Source of the DNA: JAICYJ01 sp963766445
Lineage (GTDB): Bacteria > Actinomycetota > Thermoleophilia > Gaiellales > JAICJC01
Assembly: GCA_963766445.1 (NCBI GenBank)
Contig: CAVXZW010000012.1
Span: forward strand, 1-64,000
DNA length: 64,000 nucleotides
Direction: 5' to 3'
Numbering within the stretch: position 1 is the stretch's first letter; each line of letters begins with the position of its first letter. Both the position numbers and the translations under genes were made by a program. Shown piece by piece: positions 43,241 to 54,715 of the stretch. Below the pieces are notes generated by a model that worked only from the letters and a program-made list of their open reading frames with translations, was not told the DNA's origin and made no database searches.

Positions 43241-44219
43241 CTACTCGCCGATGCGCTGTTTGAGCGTGCCGATGCGGTCGACCGGCGTCGGGTTGACGCC
43301 TCGCTCCAGGGCCGCGTGGTAGCTGACCCAGTCGCCGTGGGCGACCATCGAGAACGCGCGGGCGGCGGCCGTGTCGCCGCGTCCCTCGACCTGCTCGACC
43401 AGCACCGCGTCCTGCGCGATCAGCTCGGCCGTGGCCTCGATCATGCGCCGTGTCTCCTCACGCTCGCCGGGGTCGCGCAGCAGCACGGCCGCGAACGTCC
43501 CGGCCGGCGCGCCCTCCCAGGCCACGATCTCGTTGTGGTCGAGCTCCGGGAACGCGTGGCTGAAGGCATGCATCTTGGCGTTCTCGTTCAGCTGGGTCTT
43601 CCACCGGTAGGCGACTGCCGCCATCGGGCCGGCTCCGTAGATCAGGGGAATCGTGGTCGCCAGCCTGGCTCCCAGTGCCGCCGCCGCGTCCCGGTCGACC
43701 GCCGCCACGCCCTGCGCGCACTCGCCCGCGATCCCGGGCCGCGACAGGCCGCAGGCTGCGAACGCCCCCGCCATCGCCCCGAACAGGTATCCCAGCGCCG
43801 CGCGCGGGTGCATCCCGTCCGGCACCTGCGCGAACGGCTCACCCCAGGCCCGCGCCCGCTGCTCGAGCGCCCCGCCCATGCCCACGGCACAGCAGGCTCG
43901 CGCCCTGGCCGTGCGCCTGGTCGGCACAGGCCAGCGTCTCGGCCGTGTCGCCCGAGTAGCTCGAGCACACGACCAGCGTCCCCGGCCCCGCCCAGCTGGG
44001 CACCCCGAACCCGCGCACGCGCGTGATCGGTACCGCGCAGTCTCCGATCACCAGCGCCCGCAGCAGCTCACCGCTCATGGCCGAGCCGCCCATCCCCGCG
44101 ATCACCACCGCCGTCGGCATGGCCAGGTCGCCGCCGGCGTCGCCGCCGATGCGGTCGCCCTCGAGCAGCTGCTCGGCCCATCCCTCGATCGCCGCCCGCA
44201 TGCCCCCGTCGTCTACCAC
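43241..44219 (-). CDS. Bifunctional phosphoglucose/phosphomannose isomerase-like SIS protein, one frameshift
   Basis: A two-SIS-domain sugar isomerase. The first domain has AVVIAGMGGSAMSGELLRAL and VVCSSYSGDTAETLAC; the second has TIPLIYGAGPMAAVAYRWK, the catalytic Glu/His block NENAKMHAFSHAFPELDHNEIV, and VNPTPVDRIGTLKQRIGE at the end. This matches the archaeal/actinobacterial bifunctional glucose-/mannose-6-phosphate isomerases. The frame breaks near 43895. The GTG at 44219 has GGGAGGG just upstream and overlaps the pyrophosphorylase stop. It supplies mannose-6-phosphate or fructose-6-phosphate next to nucleotide-sugar enzymes. Confidence 0.88.
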
Positions 44220-45082
44220 ACGGCCCTCCCGTCCCTGCCCACGACCCGGTCGCGGAACACCGCGCCGGCCACGACGCTCGCCCCGGGCAGGACGACGCTG
44301 CGCTGGATGCTCGCGCCGCTCGCGATCCTGACCTCGGCACCGACCACCGATTCTGTCACGTCGGCGCCTGCCTCGATCACCGCCGCCGGATCGACCAGCC
44401 CGCCCGCCGGCATCCACTCCATGTTCGCCGCCAGGTAGCTCGCCGGCGTGCCGATATCCCGCCACCGTCCCTCTCCGACGAAGGCGAAAAGCCCCGATCC
44501 CACCAGCTCCGGGAACACCTCGCGCTCCACCGACACCGCCCGTCCCGGCGGGATCAGCTCCAGCACGTCCGGCTCGAACACGTAGGTGCCGGCGTTGATG
44601 GTGTCGACGTCGGCCACGCCCGGCGGCGGCTTCTCGACGAACGCCGTCACGACACCGTCCTCGCCCGTCCGCACCAGCCCGTAGGCGCTGGGATCCGCCA
44701 CCCGGTGCAGCGCGATCGTGGCCCGCGCGCCGTGGTCGCGGTGGGCCGCGATCAGCGCACCCAGGTCGAGGTCGGTCAGCACGTCACCGTTGCAGACCAC
44801 GAACGTCTCGTCGAGGTTCCCGGCCGAGAACCGAATCGCCCCGCCCGTCCCCAGCGGCTCCGGCTCGACCGCGTACTCCAGCGCGTCCCCGAAGTGCTCG
44901 CGGATCGGCTCCGCCAGATATCCGCACGAGAGCACCACCCGGTCGATCCCGTGCCAGCGCAGCTGGCCGATCTGGTGCTCCAGGAACGGACGGTTTGCGA
45001 TCGGCAGCATCGGCTTGGGCAGCCACTCGGTGAGCGGGCGAAGGCGGGTGCCCTCGCCGCCGACCAGCAGCACCGCGATCAC
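44213..45082 (-). CDS. NDP-sugar pyrophosphorylase (mannose-1-phosphate guanylyltransferase-like)
   Basis: 289 residues with the nucleotidyltransferase signature VLLVGGEGTRLRPLTEWLPKPMLP, the metal-binding Asp in FVVCNGDVLTDLD, EKPPPG and the sugar-site line TINAGTYVFEP. A short left-handed beta-helix tail follows (VVGAEVRIASGASIQRSVVLPG, interrupted). The class includes mannose-1-phosphate guanylyltransferases and glucose-1-phosphate nucleotidyltransferases; the adjacent phosphomannose isomerase favours a GDP-mannose role. ATG 45082 overlaps the ugd stop (ATGA). Confidence 0.92.
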   Translation of the reverse strand: MIAVLLVGGEGTRLRPLTEWLPKPMLPIANRPFLEHQIGQLRWHGIDRVVLSCGYLAEPIREHFGDALEYAVEPEPLGTGGAIRFSAGNLDETFVVCNGDVLTDLDLGALIAAHRDHGARATIALHRVADPSAYGLVRTGEDGVVTAFVEKPPPGVADVDTINAGTYVFEPDVLELIPPGRAVSVEREVFPELVGSGLFAFVGEGRWRDIGTPASYLAANMEWMPAGGLVDPAAVIEAGADVTESVVGAEVRIASGASIQRSVVLPGASVVAGAVFRDRVVGRDGRAVW

Positions 45083-46940
45083 CCCGATGGCTCCACGCTG
45101 GGCCGCCCCACCGACTCGTACAGGAACCCCGCCGCCCGCACCTGGGCCGGGTCGAGCAGGTTGCGCCCGTCCACGATCAGCGGCGTCGCCATCGCGTTTC
45201 GCACCTCACCGGACGCCAGCGTCCGGAACTCGCCCCACTCCGTCACGATCACGGCCGCGTCGGCCCCGCGCACCGCCTCCAGCACCGAGGAGGCCAGGGT
45301 CACGCCGTCGCTGAGGTGCTCGTGCGCCGCTTCCATCGCCACCGGGTCGTAGGCCACGACCTGCGCGCCCTCGGCCAGCAGCCTCGCCGACAGCACCAGG
45401 CTCGAGGCCTCGCGCATGTCGTCGGTGTTGGCCTTGAACGCCAGCCCCAGCATCGCGATCTTCCGGCCCCGCAGCGGGCCCAGATGCCGCTCAAGCTTGC
45501 CCACCACGCGGCGCTTCTGCAGCTCGTTCACCTCGATCACCGAGGTCAGCAGCTGAAAGTGGTACCCCGAGTTGCCGGCCAGCTGCTTCAGCGCCTGCAC
45601 GTCCTTGGGGAAGCAATTGTGCACGACCAGGCCGCCGCTGGTCACAAACGTGCCGGCCTCCGGCACCTCCAGCGAGTAGACGGGTCCTTCCAGGTCGCCC
45701 GCCTCCACGCGCGCCACCGAAACCCAGGCGACGCGCTGCACCAGCGGCTCCGGCAGCGAGGACGTGGGGCCGCCCAGCCCCGGGATCGGATCGATCCGCA
45801 GCGGCGCGCTGACCACGCGCGGCACCCGCATGCCCTCGGACAGTTCGCCGCCCAGCGACGATCCGCGTCCCCTCGACCTCGTCGAACACCACGAACGGGT
45901 GGTCGTTGGTGGCGGACACGGCCGCCGCCCCGTCGCGCAGGTGCACCGTCACGCCGGGCCCGTCGTAGTCGCGCACCGTCAGCGTCGACACCGGCAGGAA
46001 CTCGGGCGTCTCGTCGCCGATCCGCCAGGCCAGCACCTCCAGGCCCTGCGGATGCACCACGTCGCCGGATCCTCGTGCTGCCGGTAGCAGATCGGCCAGC
46101 GACGACGTCCTCGACGCTATCGGCGTGCCGTACCGTGACCAGCTCGTGGCCGGCCAGGCAGCTGCCGCCGTATCCGATTCCGGGTCGCAGGAAGTGCGTG
46201 CCGATCCGCTCGTCCAGTCCCATCGCGTGGGACACTACCGATACGTCGGCCCCGACCTCCTCGCAGACGTTCGCGATCTCGTTGATGAACGAGATCTTGG
46301 TCGCCAGGAACGCGTTGGACGCGTACTTGATCATCTCGGCGCTGGCCGGGTCGGTGCGAACGACGGTCGCGTCCAGGTCTGCGTACAGCGCCTCCACCGC
46401 CGCGCCGTCGGCCTCGTCAATCGCGCCGATCACGATCCGGTCGGGCTCCATGAAGTCGGCGATGGCGCGCCCCTCGCGCAGGAACTCCGGGTTGGACACG
46501 TAGCCGACGTGCCCGCGGCCGCGCGCGTCCAGCTCGGCCCGCACCTTGTCCCCGGTGCCCACCGGCACCGTGCTCTTCATCACCAGCACGAACCGCTCGC
46601 CGTCTGCCGGCAGCTCGTCGATCACGCGGTGCACGCGCGACAGATCCGCGTCCCCGGAGCGCGTCGGCGGCGTGTCCACGCACACGAACGCCACCCGGCA
46701 GCGGCTGAACAGCTCCGCGCTGTCCTCCGTGAACGTGAGCCGGTCGCGGTTTCGCTCCAGCAGCCGCTCGATCCCCGGCTCGTAGATCGGCACCGTGCCC
46801 TAGCGCAGGTCGGCCACGCGCTGGGGGTTGATGTCGCGGCAGACCACCTGGTGGCCGAGGTCGGCGAAGCAGGTCGCCGTCACCAGCCCCACGTAGCCGA
46901 CTCCGATCACGCCGACGGCGCTTTTGGCCGGCGGGCTCAC
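45079..46940 (-). CDS. ugd: UDP-glucose 6-dehydrogenase interrupted by a mini-intein; in-frame UAG
   Basis: Oxidises UDP-glucose to UDP-glucuronate with two NAD. The N-terminal Rossmann fold is VGVIGVGYVGLVTATCFADLG; then PIYEPGIERLL, STVPVGTGDKV and NPEFLREGRAIADF. The active-site segment GYGGS-C-FPKD is split by an intein (46160-45616), so the catalytic Cys is the first residue after splicing. The C-terminal half has GLAFKANTDDMREA and VVAYDPVA. Without the intein the gene codes for about 438 residues, the family length. Codon 47 is TAG (46802-46800), where family members have an ordinary residue (LRxG). Start GTG 46940 overlaps the LCP gene stop (GTGA). Confidence 0.93.
45616..46160 (-). 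other. Mini-intein (no homing endonuclease) in UDP-glucose dehydrogenase, two frameshifts
   Basis: About 181 residues. The first residue Cys1 (codon 46160-46158) begins block A, CLAGHELVTVRHADSVED. Block B is SATNDHPFVVFDEVEGTR with the TxxH pattern. Block F is GPVYSLEVPEAGTFVTSGG, and the end is VVHN, with Asn encoded at 45618-45616, directly before the extein Cys. There is no space for a LAGLIDADG or HNH nuclease. Frame changes near 46105 and 45868 must be corrected to read through. Cys1, the block B His, the terminal His-Asn and the +1 Cys are all present, so protein splicing is chemically possible. Confidence 0.92.
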
Positions 46941-48859
46941 TTGACGGGCTTCAGCGACCGCGCGATCGCGATCATGTCCGCATTGGACATGTCATCGCGA
47001 AGCGTGTTCTGCACCCAGTACGCGGTGCCGTGCTCGATGAAGGCGACCATGTGGATGTGCGAGCCGTTGAAGTAGAACTGGTACGTGCGCCCGTCCAGCG
47101 TACGCCGCTGGTCGGGATTCGCCAGGATCGGCGCCTTGGTGAACCGCGTCTCCTCGATCCCCCAGTAGGCCCCGGCGATGCCGTTGTAGCCCCAGTAGGC
47201 GTACAGCGAGTTGTTCCCGCCGCCGGCCTCCTTGATGCTGTACGTCCGGATCGGCGAGGTCACCCAGGGCACGAACGTGGACGCGTCCTGGCGCACGGTC
47301 GGGTACAGCACCGGGAAGTTGGCGGGGCCGTTCGCGCCCTGGAAGTCGGCGCGGTAGGTGGTGCTGTCGCGGGTCACGTCCGACGGCAGGCCGGCCGTGC
47401 TCTTGGACGCCTCGTGCGCGAGCTTGCCGGTGAAGCTCTTGCCCAGCACCACGACCAGGCCATGCGCGGCATATGCCTTGTAGGCGGCCGTGATCGGCTT
47501 CGCCACGGCGCCGCCCAGGATGTCGGCAACGTCTGCGGCAGCCTGCTGGTCGCCGGCCGGTAGTAGACGACGCTCTGGCGGAAGTTGAACGTCGGCGCCG
47601 GGTTCAGCGAGACCGTCACCGGGTAGCCCCACGTCCCCAGCGCGGCGCCGCCCTTGGCGGCCGCGCCGGTCGTGCCGTTCCCGTTGACCGTGGTCAACGG
47701 CGTGGTGGTCGGGTCGACCTTGGGCTTGAACTTGGGCACCTTGGGGCCGTTCGCGGCCTTGCCCGGAAGCGCGTCGGTGGGCGGCCTCATGCTCTCCGGG
47801 TGCGTGAACGCGAACACGGCCGCACGCATCGCCTCCGGCGTCGCCTCCACGTAGGAATCGGTCGTGTCGCCGGCCACGGTGGCGTTCAGCCGCGAGGTGA
47901 TCACGCGGTCCTTGATCGCGTAGGCCGTGGTCGCCAGCTCGATCATCGTCTGCACGCTGGGCGGGCCGTTGGGCCCGGTCACCTGGACGTTCTTGGCGAC
48001 CGTCTCGGCCACGTCGCGGAGGGTGGTCAGCTGGTCGAGCCCGATGCCGTGTAGCTGGCTGGACGCGCGTTGCGAGAAGGCGTGCAGGAACACCTGCTGG
48101 CGGGCGTTGCGGTAGAAGTCGGAGTCGGTGTGGCGGTACCGGGCGAAGGCCAGCGCGTTGGTGCCGTTCAGCAGCTGGTAGCCGGGAGGGATGTCCACCT
48201 GGGAGTACTGGTCCTGGCCGGCCACGTTCACGTGGTAGTAGCGCTGGTCGACCGGCACGTAGACGCCGTGGAACTTGTCCACCAGGTCACGGAAGCCCTT
48301 GAAGTCGACCGTCACCAGGTAGTTGGGCTTGACGCCGGTGGCGTCCTCGACCGTCTTCAGCGCCAGCTTGTAGCCGCCGTCGGAGTAGGCGGCGTTGATC
48401 TTGTCGACGCCGTAGCCGGGGATGGTGACGTGCAGGTCGCGCGGCAGCGACAGCAGCGAGATGTACTTGGTGCGGGGATCGATCCGCACCAGCATCAGCG
48501 TGTCCGACCGCGACCCGCCGGCTGAGTCTCCTGCCCGGTAGTCGGAGCCGATCACCAGCGCGACCGCGGGAGCGTTGCTGATCGGCAGCGTCTTCTGGAG
48601 GCCGCTCTGCGCAGCGATCACGCCCGGATGAGTTGCCCACCTCGTTGACCAGGTTGTGCGCCCACCAGCCGACCACCGCCGCCACGACCAGCACCAGCGC
48701 GACGAAGGAGCCGCCCGTCCACAGCGCGATCCGCACCCACCGCGGCCGCCGCCGCTTCAGCGTCCGGGTGTCGTAGATGTTGACCGGGGGCCGCCGGGGC
48801 GGGCCGCCGTCCGAACCGGTGCTGGGTGGAGCGGGCTGTGGCGGTGTTTCGGTCGGCAA
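46937..48859 (-). CDS. LytR-CpsA-Psr (LCP) family cell-envelope ligase, two frameshifts
   Basis: A membrane-anchored phosphotransferase that attaches glycopolymers to peptidoglycan. A Pro-rich cytoplasmic N-terminus and Arg-rich turn are followed by one helix (WTGGSFVALVLVVAAVVGWW). The LCP domain contains ALVIGSDYRAGD, RSDTLMLVRIDPRTKYISLL, the Arg line SLPRDLHVTIPGYG, INAAYSDGG and ALAFARYRHTDSDFYR. A Pro/Thr-rich linker leads to a C-terminal region of about 200 residues of unknown type (ending ADMIAIARSLKPVK). Frame breaks lie near 48625 and 47555. The start is TTG 48859 with GGGAGC upstream. The neighbours make nucleotide sugars. Confidence 0.87.
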
Positions 48860-48947
48860 AGAGCTCCCTGACAGACGAGCGCCCGCAGACGGGTCGCGGG
48901 CAAGGCAGCAGTATAAACGCCCGATTCGTCGTGGAGGTGCAGGTTCC

Positions 48948-50081
48948 CTACCCGCGATTGGGAGTCGATGAGAGCCGCCGCGCGAATTCCACGAGGATCC
49001 GGCGGTAGCGCCGCAGCGACTCGATCTCGACGTACTCCTCCGGCCCGTGGTGTCCTCCGCCGGCCGGCCCGAACTCGATCGCGGGGATGCCTCGCTCCAG
49101 GAAGAACACCGCGTCCGAGGCGCCGTGGCGACCGACCGCAGGGGCGGTGCCGCCCTCCAGCGCGCCCACGGCCTCGCGCAGCACCTGGACGTGCGGCTCG
49201 CCCGGATCGAGCGTGGCCGGAGGCATCTCGTAGATCGGCGTCACCTCGGCGCCGAGCGACCGCAGCTGCCGCAGCACCTCCTCCGGCGCCTGGTTGGGCA
49301 GGTAGCGGATGTCGACGTCCATCCGGCAGTGGTCGGGCACGATGTTGACCACCTCGCCGCCGCGGATGCGGCCGATGTTGATGGACGGGTGCTCGTACAG
49401 CTCCGAGCTGCCGGACGCGAACGGCAGCTCCAGGATCCTGCGGTAGAGCTCGAACGCCTTCAGCACCGCGTTGTCGCCCAGCCACGGCGTGGAGCCGTGC
49501 GCGGCCCGGCCCTCCACGTCGACGCGCACGACCAGGACGCCCTTCGACTGCACGCCGATCTCGAGGTTGGTCGGCTCGCCGCAGACCACGAACTCGCCCA
49601 GGTGCCCCTCGGACGCCAGGAACGCGGACGACTTGGGCTGATTCGAGTCCTCCTCCGACTCCTCGTCGGGCACGATCAGTAGCTTCACCTTGACGCCCGG
49701 GATCATCTCGCGCGCCTGTGACAGGTCGGCCAGCGCGGCCAGCATCCCTGCCAGCCCGCCCTTCATGTCGTAGGCGCCGCGGCCGTACAGGCGACCGTCC
49801 ACCTGCCACGGCGAGAACTGCTCGCTGCGGGCGGGAACGACGTCCACGTGGGCGTTCCAGATCAGCGTGACCGGGCCCTCCCCGACCGCCGCCACGATCG
49901 AGGGCAGGCCGTTCACCTCGTAGGTGCGGTGGGCGATGCCCTGCCCCTCCAGCCATCCCTTCAGGAACCCCATCGCCGCCTTCACGCCGTCGGGCTGAGA
50001 GCTGTCGTAGGAGATCAGCCGCTCTGCGAGGGCGAGTTCGTCGGCTCCGGGCACGGGCGCGATTGTAGGCTGCGCGATCAT
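48948..50081 (-). CDS. M20-family metallopeptidase (ArgE/DapE/CPG2-like)
   Basis: 377 residues of a zinc-dependent amidohydrolase. Metal-binding blocks are TLIWNAHVDVVPA (His, Asp), YGRGAYDMKGGLAGMLAAL, the catalytic Glu pair in IVPDEESEED, a later ligand in FVVCGEPTNLEIG, and the last His in AGGGHHGPEEY. The dimerisation domain carries the AAHGSTPWLGDNAV line. Members cleave N-acyl or dipeptide bonds (succinyl-diaminopimelate, acetylornithine, glutamate conjugates); specificity is not shown. ATG 50081 chosen; a GTG nine nt earlier is possible. It is divergent from the flavoprotein gene. Confidence 0.9.
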   Translation of the reverse strand: MIAQPTIAPVPGADELALAERLISYDSSQPDGVKAAMGFLKGWLEGQGIAHRTYEVNGLPSIVAAVGEGPVTLIWNAHVDVVPARSEQFSPWQVDGRLYGRGAYDMKGGLAGMLAALADLSQAREMIPGVKVKLLIVPDEESEEDSNQPKSSAFLASEGHLGEFVVCGEPTNLEIGVQSKGVLVVRVDVEGRAAHGSTPWLGDNAVLKAFELYRRILELPFASGSSELYEHPSINIGRIRGGEVVNIVPDHCRMDVDIRYLPNQAPEEVLRQLRSLGAEVTPIYEMPPATLDPGEPHVQVLREAVGALEGGTAPAVGRHGASDAVFFLERGIPAIEFGPAGGGHHGPEEYVEIESLRRYRRILVEFARRLSSTPNRG

Positions 50082-50097
50082 CGTTAGCACCCCATCC

Positions 50098-51343
50098 CTG
50101 TGGCAGGAGCAGCACCCGGGCCGGGCCTTTCCCGCGCTCGACTCGGATCACCGGGCCGACGTCTGCGTGGTCGGCGCGGGCGTGACCGGAGCATCCTGCG
50201 CCTGGCGGCTGCTCGAGCACGGGGTCGGCGTGACCGTGGTCGACGGCAGGCGCGCTGCCTCCGCCGCCAGCGGCCGCAACGGCGGCCTCGCCGTGACAGG
50301 CACGGGGCTCGATCACGATCAGCTGGAGGACCGCCTCGGCGAGGCCGGCGCCCGCAATCTACGGGCCGCGACGGAGCGGTCGCTCGACGCGATGATCGCC
50401 TTGGCCGCCGAGCTGGGCGTGCCGCAGGCGGTGCGCCGCACCGGATCGCTGTGGGTGGCGCAGGACGAGCATGAGCGGGCCGAGATCGAGCGCGCGCTAT
50501 CGGCGGCCACGGCGACCGGCATCCCCTGCCGTCCGGCCGCCGATCTGATTCCGGAACCGATGCGCGACCGCTGCCGGACGGCTGCGTTCTTCCCGCGGGA
50601 CGCCGAGCTGCTCCCCGCGACCTGGGTGCGGACGCTGGCGGCGGCCGCCGCCGACCGCGGCGCAACGCTGTTCGAGCACTCACCGGTCGGCGGCCTCGAG
50701 CGCGACGGTGACGGCTGGATCGTCCACGCCGGCGGCGGGAAGGTGTACGCTCAGGCCGTAGTGGTGGCCTGCGACGGGCTGATTCCACGCCTGCTGCCGC
50801 AGCTGGGCGGCGTCGTCTACCCCGTGCGCGGCCAGGTGCTGGCCACCGAGCCGCTGCAGCAGGGGCCGCTCGCGTACCCCACCCATTCCCAATCCGGCTT
50901 CATGTACTACCGCCCCACCGACGACAACCGGGTCGTGGTCGGCGGCGGCCGGCTCGAGCAGCTCGAGCACGAGTACACCGACGCGGAGACGGTCACGGCC
51001 GGCGTGCAGGCCCGGCTGGACGCGTTCCTGGCCGATTGGCTGGGCCTCGGCGGCGCGCGCGTGACCCACCGCTGGGCCGGCGTCATGGGCTTCTCGGCCG
51101 ACCTGCTGCCGGTGGTGGGAGCGCTAGCCGGACAGCCCCGGCCTGTACGTGGCCGGCGGCTACAGCGGCGTCGGGAACGTGCTCGGCCACCTCTGCGGCG
51201 GCATCGCCGCCGACCTGATCGCGACCGGCACGCACCCCCAGGCGCCGGCGCTCGACGCCGGCCGGTTCGACCTCACGTCAGCCGTCGAGCAGCTGGAGAA
51301 ACGGCGCAGCCGTGAGCTGGCCTCGCGGCTGTCGCTGGCATAG
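50098..51343 (+). CDS. DAO-family FAD-dependent amine/amino-acid oxidoreductase, one frameshift
   Basis: A glycine oxidase/gamma-glutamylputrescine oxidase-like flavoprotein. The FAD motif is DVCVVGAGVTGASCAWRLLEHG with Glu replaced by Asp in VTVVDGRRAAS; SGRNGGLAVTG follows. The later region contains VYPVRGQVLATEPL and the FAD closing motif GLYVAGGYSGVGNVLGHLCGG, which lies in another frame; the break is near 51135. Restored length is about 415 residues. The true start is unresolved: no ATG/GTG/TTG precedes the conserved region in frame after the stop-free zone, so 50098 (CTG) is approximate. Confidence 0.82.
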
Positions 51344-51358
51344 CCGAAGGGGAATTTG

Positions 51359-52231
51359 TTAAGACTGCGGCGGAGGTGGAAGAAAACCCGCGGGTTGTCC
51401 GTCTTGGGTGACACGATCGCCCGGAGCGGGCCCTTCCGTCGGGGGAAGGCCCGCTTCGGGGTTTCGTGTCTCCTGGGGTCGTCGCAGGGCCAGCGGGCCG
51501 GTCTCATACCAGGGATAGGCGTCGGTCAGGAGCAGCGGCACGTAGGCAAGCGTGTGGCACTGGAACGCGTACGTCAGCCCCTGCATCTCGTGGATCGTGC
51601 GCGGCATCCTGCCCGTGAACAGGATCGCCCACCAGGCGCCGATCGCGAGCAGCCAGGCGACCAGGCCGAAGAAGAAGGCCGTGACCACGGCCGGCAGGCT
51701 CAGCGGCAGCACAAGCAGCGTTCGCAGCCGCGACATCCGCGCCGGCGGCGCCACCCGCACCTCGACCGGCAGCTCGTCGCGCCGCTGCCATGGGAACGGC
51801 GGAAAGCGGTCGTCGACCAGACCCACGTAGGCGGCGACGCGGGTCACGTACACCACCGTCGCCGCCTGGAAACGGTGGATCGGCCCGGGCAGACGGCCCA
51901 GCGCCAGCACGGCCAGCCAGCCGACGATCGACAGCGCGGTCGATACGACCGCAAGCAGCGGCCAGACCACCAGGTGCGGTAGCGCCAACACCAGGCGGAA
52001 GATGGTGCCGGCCCGGGACGGGTACTCCACGTAGGCGGCCCGGTAGCTGACCGGGTAGGGGCTGGCGGGCTCGGCGTCCTCCTCGACCAGGAGCTGCTCA
52101 GGCGGCGTCGCACCCGGCGCCGCAACGTCGAACTCACGCCCGCACCCCACGCAGAACCGGGCGCCGCCCAGGCGCGGCCGGCCGCAGTTGGTGCAGAAGC
52201 GGGCGGGTGCGATCGGGTCGCTCACGGCCAT
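51359..52231 (-). CDS. Zinc-ribbon DUF4389 membrane protein
   Basis: 290 residues. The N-terminus is a zinc ribbon (CTNCGRPRLGGARFCVGCGREF). Two DUF4389-like repeats follow; each has an amphipathic lead (YRAAYVEYPSRAGTIFRLVL and its counterpart RMSRLRTLLVLPLSL), a hydrophobic pair and the line GRLPGPIHRFQ or GRMPRTIHEMQ. The C-terminal ~45 residues are Pro-rich and overlap a strong hairpin. Function unknown; family members are common in Thermoleophilia. It follows atpC by 36 nt and may be read through from it. Confidence 0.85.
   Translation of the reverse strand: MAVSDPIAPARFCTNCGRPRLGGARFCVGCGREFDVAAPGATPPEQLLVEEDAEPASPYPVSYRAAYVEYPSRAGTIFRLVLALPHLVVWPLLAVVSTALSIVGWLAVLALGRLPGPIHRFQAATVVYVTRVAAYVGLVDDRFPPFPWQRRDELPVEVRVAPPARMSRLRTLLVLPLSLPAVVTAFFFGLVAWLLAIGAWWAILFTGRMPRTIHEMQGLTYAFQCHTLAYVPLLLTDAYPWYETGPLALRRPQETRNPEAGLPPTEGPAPGDRVTQDGQPAGFLPPPPQS
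51425..51455. terminator. Strong hairpin at the convergent gene ends
   Basis: AGCGGGCCCTTCC (51425-51437) pairs with GGAAGGCCCGCT (51444-51455), 12 bp with one bulged C and a 6-nt loop. It lies 82 nt after the stop of the plus-strand flavoprotein gene and inside the last codons of the convergent DUF4389 gene. This fits a terminator for the former; a T-rich run (GGGGTTTCGTG) follows weakly on the plus strand. Confidence 0.5.
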
Positions 52232-52267
52232 CGGCTCTGATGATACGACCGGAGCCGGAGCGCGACG

Positions 52268-52677
52268 CTAGCTGGAAGCCTGAACCAGCGCCTCGGCGAA
52301 GGCCGCCTCGCGCTCCGCGCGATACAGGTCGCCCTCGCCGCTGCGCGCCTGCTCCAGCTGCGCCTGGGCGCGCTCCAGCCGGGCCCGCGCCTCGCCGGCG
52401 TCGATCTGGTCGCGCGGCACCGCCTCGCCGACCAGCACCAGCGTCTCGTTCTTGCGCACCTCGACAAAGCCGCCGTCGGTCGCGAACTCGTGCCGCTGGC
52501 CCTGCATGTCGGTGACGTGCAGCTCGCCCGGCTTCAGGCTCGACACCAGCGGCGCGTGATTGGCCATGATGCCGAGCTGGCCGGCGCTGCCGGGCACGAC
52601 CACGATCTCGGCCTCGCCCTCGAACACGGGCCCCTCCGGGGTGATCACGTCGACGCGCTGCGCGTCGTGGTCCGCCA

Positions 52678-52678
<1 letters not shown>
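52268..52678 (-). CDS. atpC: ATP synthase epsilon subunit
   Basis: 136 residues: the beta-sandwich reads VDVITPEGPVFEGEAEIVVVPGSAGQLG and IMANHAPLVSSLKPG, followed by the two-helix C-terminus (ARARLERAQAQLEQARSG). It is part of the F1 central stalk and regulates hydrolysis. Start and the atpD stop share one base (TGATG at 52678). No break. Confidence 0.96.
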
Positions 52679-54108
<1,430 letters not shown>

Positions 54109-54231
54109 GTAACTCCCTTGCTCGAGCGAATGAGCGGCATTTTTTGGCGCGTGGACAGGGATTCTAGCAACCTGGCGGAGGTCTCGGAGCGGAAGTTCGT
54201 GACACGCCTCCGGGCGGCGCGATGGCTCTGC

Positions 54232-54715
54232 TTAGCCGAGGCGCTCGTGGCCGGGCTGGCGATCCAGCGTGCGCACGTCGTGCAGCATCTGGCGGATCAG
54301 CATCTGCTCGCGCGCCATCGTGTCCTGGTTGCCGCCCTTGGCGACGACGATCTCGTGGTGGTGGGTCTGCGTCGGGGTGCTGGTGGCGCGGGACGCCAGC
54401 CCGGCGCCGAGCAGCGCCGCGACGAACATCGCGGCCGCGAACCCCGCCACCGCCAGCCCGCGCGAGACCACCCGCGCCGGCGCCGGCATCAGGCGGCGCG
54501 ACGGCTGCACCGGGGGTGCCGCTCGCAGCACGTCGGTCGTGTGCGCGACCGACAATCGCGAAGTGCTCGCAGTCGGCGCACTCGGCGCGGTGCCGGCGGG
54601 CAAAGGCCGCCTCGATCTCGCTGACCTCGCCGTCGAGCTCGGCGGAGATCGTCTCGCGCACCGCCTCACATTGGCGCTCGAGCCGGCGAAACCAGATGCG
54701 ATGTGGATGGCTCAT
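54232..54715 (-). CDS. Anti-sigma-factor-like zinc-finger membrane protein, one frameshift
   Basis: The N-terminal part carries an zf-HC2-like motif (CEAVRETISAELDGEVSE, then HRAECADC). After a frame break near 54555 a Pro-rich stretch leads to one helix (GLAVAGFAAAMFVAALLGAGL) and an external tail with HHHEIVVAKG and LIRQMLHDVRTLDRQ. Restored length is about 161 residues. This fits a membrane anti-sigma factor, but no ECF sigma gene is adjacent in the window. It is the first gene of the insertion on the atpD side. Confidence 0.65.
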
